This document shows positions 60,700 through 64,000 of a stretch of 64,000 bases of DNA, piece by piece (the stretch's first letter is position 1; each line of letters begins with the position of its first letter). The DNA lies in assembly GCA_006937955.1 (NCBI GenBank), contig SSNP01000025.1, forward strand, positions 275,766-339,765, given 5' to 3'. The notes under the pieces are model-generated. The model saw only the letters and a list, made by a program, of their open reading frames with translations, was not told where the DNA came from and ran no database searches. The DNA is from Pachypanchax playfairii. Taxonomy: Eukaryota > Chordata > Actinopteri > Cyprinodontiformes > Aplocheilidae. A program made the translations under genes and the position numbers.

Positions 60700-61170
60700 T
60701 TTAATGACCCAAAGTCCTGTTAAAAAGCATTTGGGGGTTATAAAACATGTCTCTTGGAGCATGCTAAGGAAAATCAGGGGTCACATTTTGTCTTTGACCT
60801 TTTTAAACAGCAGGAAATTCATCCTGATGAATGGATCTCTATTCAGGCCCACTGACTTGCTTATTGAATTTTAAGGGGTTGAGTGACACCATTTAACACT
60901 GGGGTCAATTCATCTCATGATTGCTTCCTGCCACATCTGTCTTATGGATCCCCTGCCCTGCATTGCAACAATTAAAAAGGCCCACTGCAGAGGATTCTGC
61001 TATTTTATTAGAACGCTCATTGCCTTTGTGCTCAGAAGTGTTTACTCATCTTTGGAAACAAGACAAAAAGAACATCCAGATGTCACAGAGGACATCCAGT
61101 ACTTATTCAAGGAGAGGAATAAATGTTCATTTTATTGCAGCAGGACCGAAGCAAAGCATTAACGTAAACA
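60700..61170. promoter_or_regulatory. candidate conserved non-coding element
   Basis: A balanced, non-repetitive block (for example GGGGTCAATTCATCTCATG, GCATTGCAACAATTAAAAAG, CACTGCAGAGGATTCTGC) open in two + frames without a recognisable domain. Candidate by texture only. Confidence 0.2.
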
Positions 61171-63539
61171 CAAATTAATTCTGTTAGAACAACATTTAGT
61201 CAGTAGTTTGTTTTAAATGATTTAAACACAATAGATGTATTAGACATATTTATAATGAATTAACTGAAACAGCAGTGTATTGATTGTGTGACTGTGTTTG
61301 TCTAAGAAGCAAATGAAAACAAAAAAGCAACATTCCTAGTAAATTAAGGACGTTATGCAGTATTTTAAATTTCATAAATAAGAATTGAACTGAGCTGAAA
61401 TGATCAATTTGAGAAGTGTTGTTTAAATTTATCACTATTTATTCTCCGTCTAACTTTATTACATTTAACTAGGAAAGTAAAAATTCTTTGTTTTTCTCCC
61501 CCAAGTTGAAATTTGTTTGAATTTACAATGACTGGTCTCCATTGTACTCGTCCCTTATTTAGTCCAATTTATTTTGTGAGCAGTAAATAACCCCTCTCAG
61601 TGCTGAGGTGCTGTGATAATTATAAGTTAATGTAGCTGTACAACCTGAAGCCATCCATCCATTCAGACATTAGTGCTTCAGATGTATAGCAGCGATTAAG
61701 AACAGCTAGCTTCTAATCAAGGCAAACTACCTCACTGATATGTTTATGTTTTATAAATTTGCTTGATTATCTACTTATTTACAGCTCTTTTGTGTCAAGG
61801 CAGCTATGGGGACGGCACAAAATATAAAACTTCTTTCTCCAAGGGGGCGTCAAGTTTTGTGTTTTGTGTATCATTGCATCATATCGAAACATTATTTTCT
61901 ATTACCTCACTCAACAAAATGAAATATCCTCAAATGTGAAATGTGTTAGGAAAAAACTGTCATTGCAGGCAGTCTGTCAGTGTCTGTCTTAATTAGCTCA
62001 AACTCTGCTGAGCTTAGAGAACTGACTCGACCCTCCTGACTCGAATTCGAGGTCCTCTGGATTTTGACAGATTGAGGGTGCTGGGCTGTACTCCCAAGGG
62101 TGAGTGTGCAAATCTGTCTGATAGCAGGTGCATTTGTGCATGAATGAGACACTTGCTGCTCCAGTACCTGTGCACCTAGTTACTTTTGTAAATCACTGCA
62201 TGATTACATTTTGTGAATTTATGTGACAGTATGTGTTTACTGTACATGTGTGTCCATGTATGTGCTGTCCTAAATCTGTGTGTTTTTGTAGGCTGAGATC
62301 TCATCTGTGAATCACATGTCTCCCTTCCGTCTGACAGCAGTGAGGCAAGCCAAGTCAATACCCTGTGGGCCTCCAACTCCTGCAGCTCAACTACACGGAC
62401 AGAGACAGACACACAGAGGGATGGAGAAAAGGCGGCAGGGGAGTCTGAATCAGTTTATAAAAGAAAAAACATTTAAAGTGATGATGAACAGTCCAAGTTA
62501 ATACTAACTTTACTCAAGATCCAATAAATATATTATACAGCAAATATTAAATAAGTAATATACAGCTAATGAGGGCTGCATTCTATCTCTGCAGTTGTTG
62601 AAACTGGTTGTTCCTTAAGATGCTTATGAGCAGAGCTTCCTCTAAATGGAATGAAGACCTCATTAATACATCTGTGCTTTTCCTACTCTTTTAAGTCAAA
62701 ATGTCTGCCATGAAGCTGTTTATAACTTGCAAAGAGTTTGTGTGTAGACACTACAAAGGTTTATCCCTTGAGTTAAGGGGCCTTTCTGAGGCTGAAGGAT
62801 TCATTAGTCAGAGTTAAGTGACTTCACAAACAAAGCTTATTCCTCTGAAAATGGTTAGTCATCAAATTGAATGAAAAACTTACAGAAAAGGAAGAAAAAA
62901 TGTTGGAATGTGTAATTTTTACTCAATAAATCAATGAGAAGTAAGTCAATCAGTGAGTTAATCCAATTTCTACTCCCTTTCAGTTTCATGTACCTTAACT
63001 CTTACTTCAAAGTCTCAGTGTGTAACATTGTTAGGTCATTAGATCAGATCATTTTTTAGGGTTCATTCAAAAACTAAATAACAGAACTGTGAAGCATTAA
63101 AGCAGCAACATCACATGCAGTAATACAAAGGAGAGGTAGAAAGATAGAGACTGAGTGGGAGAGAAAAGGCAGACTGATTCAGCATGTTTTGCTCTCTGTC
63201 CCTCAGGGAGGTCTATGTCCAGATGGCTCATCGGAAAGTATCCTCCCCCTCATCCTCAAGATCCCTGTCTCTCATGCAACACAGACACTATTCATACACA
63301 CCAAGATCTGTGGCCTTTAATCATCTTGTGTTTGATACACCTCTCAGATCTCTACTCCAAACTTGTATCAGAAATTGTTTTTCTTCTCAAAACCAACATA
63401 AAATCCATTAATCTGGTTGCTGTATATGTGAAACTACATATTTAAATATGCCAGTCTTAATGAAGACTTTATGAACTACTGTAAATGGCTCCCTGCAAGT
63501 GTTTGAATGTCTGAGCTCTGAGTCGATGATAAGAAAGAC
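61171..63539. other. no supported gene
   Basis: Possible acceptors occur near 62291 (TGTGTGTTTTTGTAG) and 63206 (GCTCTCTGTCCCTCAG) but no exon can be defined after them. The ORFs 62307-62501 and 63155-63445 have no known motif. Confidence 0.35.
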
Positions 63540-63985
63540 TAGTCATCATTCATTTACCACCAGGAAGTGCACACTTGGGAAGAGAATTTAAATTCTCCTC
63601 TTTTTTTCAGTTAAAATAAATCTGCCCCAGTCAGCAGAGCTGCTTTTCATAAGGGTTTTAATTTCTGCTTCTTCAGCATGCAAATCAATGAGTTAGCACA
63701 GTGGCGATTGGAATTATACAAATGTGGGCATTTGATCAGAATTTGCACCTAGATGCACGGGACAAGTCGATCAAGGGTAATTCACTATGAAATATCCAGA
63801 GTTACGCTCCAGTGGGCACATCTGGCCCCCACCATTCATTTTGTTTAGCTTTCCAATGTGGCAATCAAAATGAATTAGCATGACAATTTAATTTCTGAAA
63901 AGGCTTAGGGCATCCCATTTTTTATTGATGAATTTCAATAAGGATTTGACAAAAGGTTCTTTAAAATGGACTGTCGTCGTCCCCA
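63540..63985. promoter_or_regulatory. candidate conserved non-coding element at the right edge
   Basis: A non-repetitive, balanced block with homeodomain-like and other site-rich segments (ATGCAAATCAATGAG, GGCAATCAAAATGAATTAGC, ATGACAATTTAATTTC). ATGCAAAT is an exact octamer motif bound by POU factors. Candidate only. Confidence 0.28.
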
Positions 63986-63988
63986 GTC

Positions 63989-64000
63989 CCCCCCCCCCCC
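63989..64000 (+). repeat. poly(C) run at the window end
   Basis: A homopolymer of C closes the window. It may mark a contig edge or a C-tract that continues beyond. Confidence 0.7.

Overview
The window looks like teleost fish nuclear DNA. It is AT-rich and gene-poor, with long introns, long microsatellites and several dispersed repeat families typical of bony fish: tRNA-derived SINE-like elements, hAT-like foldback elements and broken non-LTR retrotransposons. I see no bacterial operon structure, CRISPR array, rRNA gene or free-standing tRNA gene. Nearly all stretches open in six-frame translation are chance ORFs.

The one gene I can identify with confidence is a TAFA5 (FAM19A5) orthologue or teleost paralogue on the + strand, a secreted brain chemokine-like protein. 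Three coding exons are spread over about 25 kb. Exon 1 (7518-7614) encodes the start and signal peptide. Exon 2 (22096-22245) encodes the highly conserved N-terminal half of the mature protein. Exon 3 (32782-32909) encodes the C-terminal cysteine-rich half. Both coding junctions are phase 1 and join into one open frame. The mature part has the eight cysteines expected of TAFA5, where the other TAFA proteins have ten. A GC- and CpG-rich stretch (about 6740-7520) just upstream is the likely promoter and 5' UTR, with three short upstream ORFs. The 3' end is unresolved: the frame may read through to a stop at 32927 or splice to a downstream exon.

Layout: 1-6700 is upstream DNA full of nested repeats, including a SINE-like copy with a 12-bp target duplication that was itself interrupted by an hAT-like element with an 8-bp target duplication. 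6740-7614 is the promoter and exon 1. 7615-22095 is intron 1, with repeat copies at 12.8, 13.8 and 16.3 kb. 22246-32781 is intron 2, with a foldback element, two SINE-like fragments and non-repetitive blocks that may be conserved non-coding elements. 32928-64000 is the downstream side or further intron. It holds more SINE-like copies, two non-LTR retrotransposon carcasses (about 43350-44130 and 55280-56573), long (TG)n and (TATC)n arrays, a telomere-motif-like repeat near 50.9 kb, and two very short exon-like segments with strong splice signals at 47037-47080 and 47613-47639.

I found no clearly new multi-gene system. The items most worth checking are the two microexon-like segments, the unresolved TAFA5 C-terminus, the candidate conserved non-coding blocks, and the clean nested transposon histories. 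Comparisons with human TAFA5 are from memory, not from a search.
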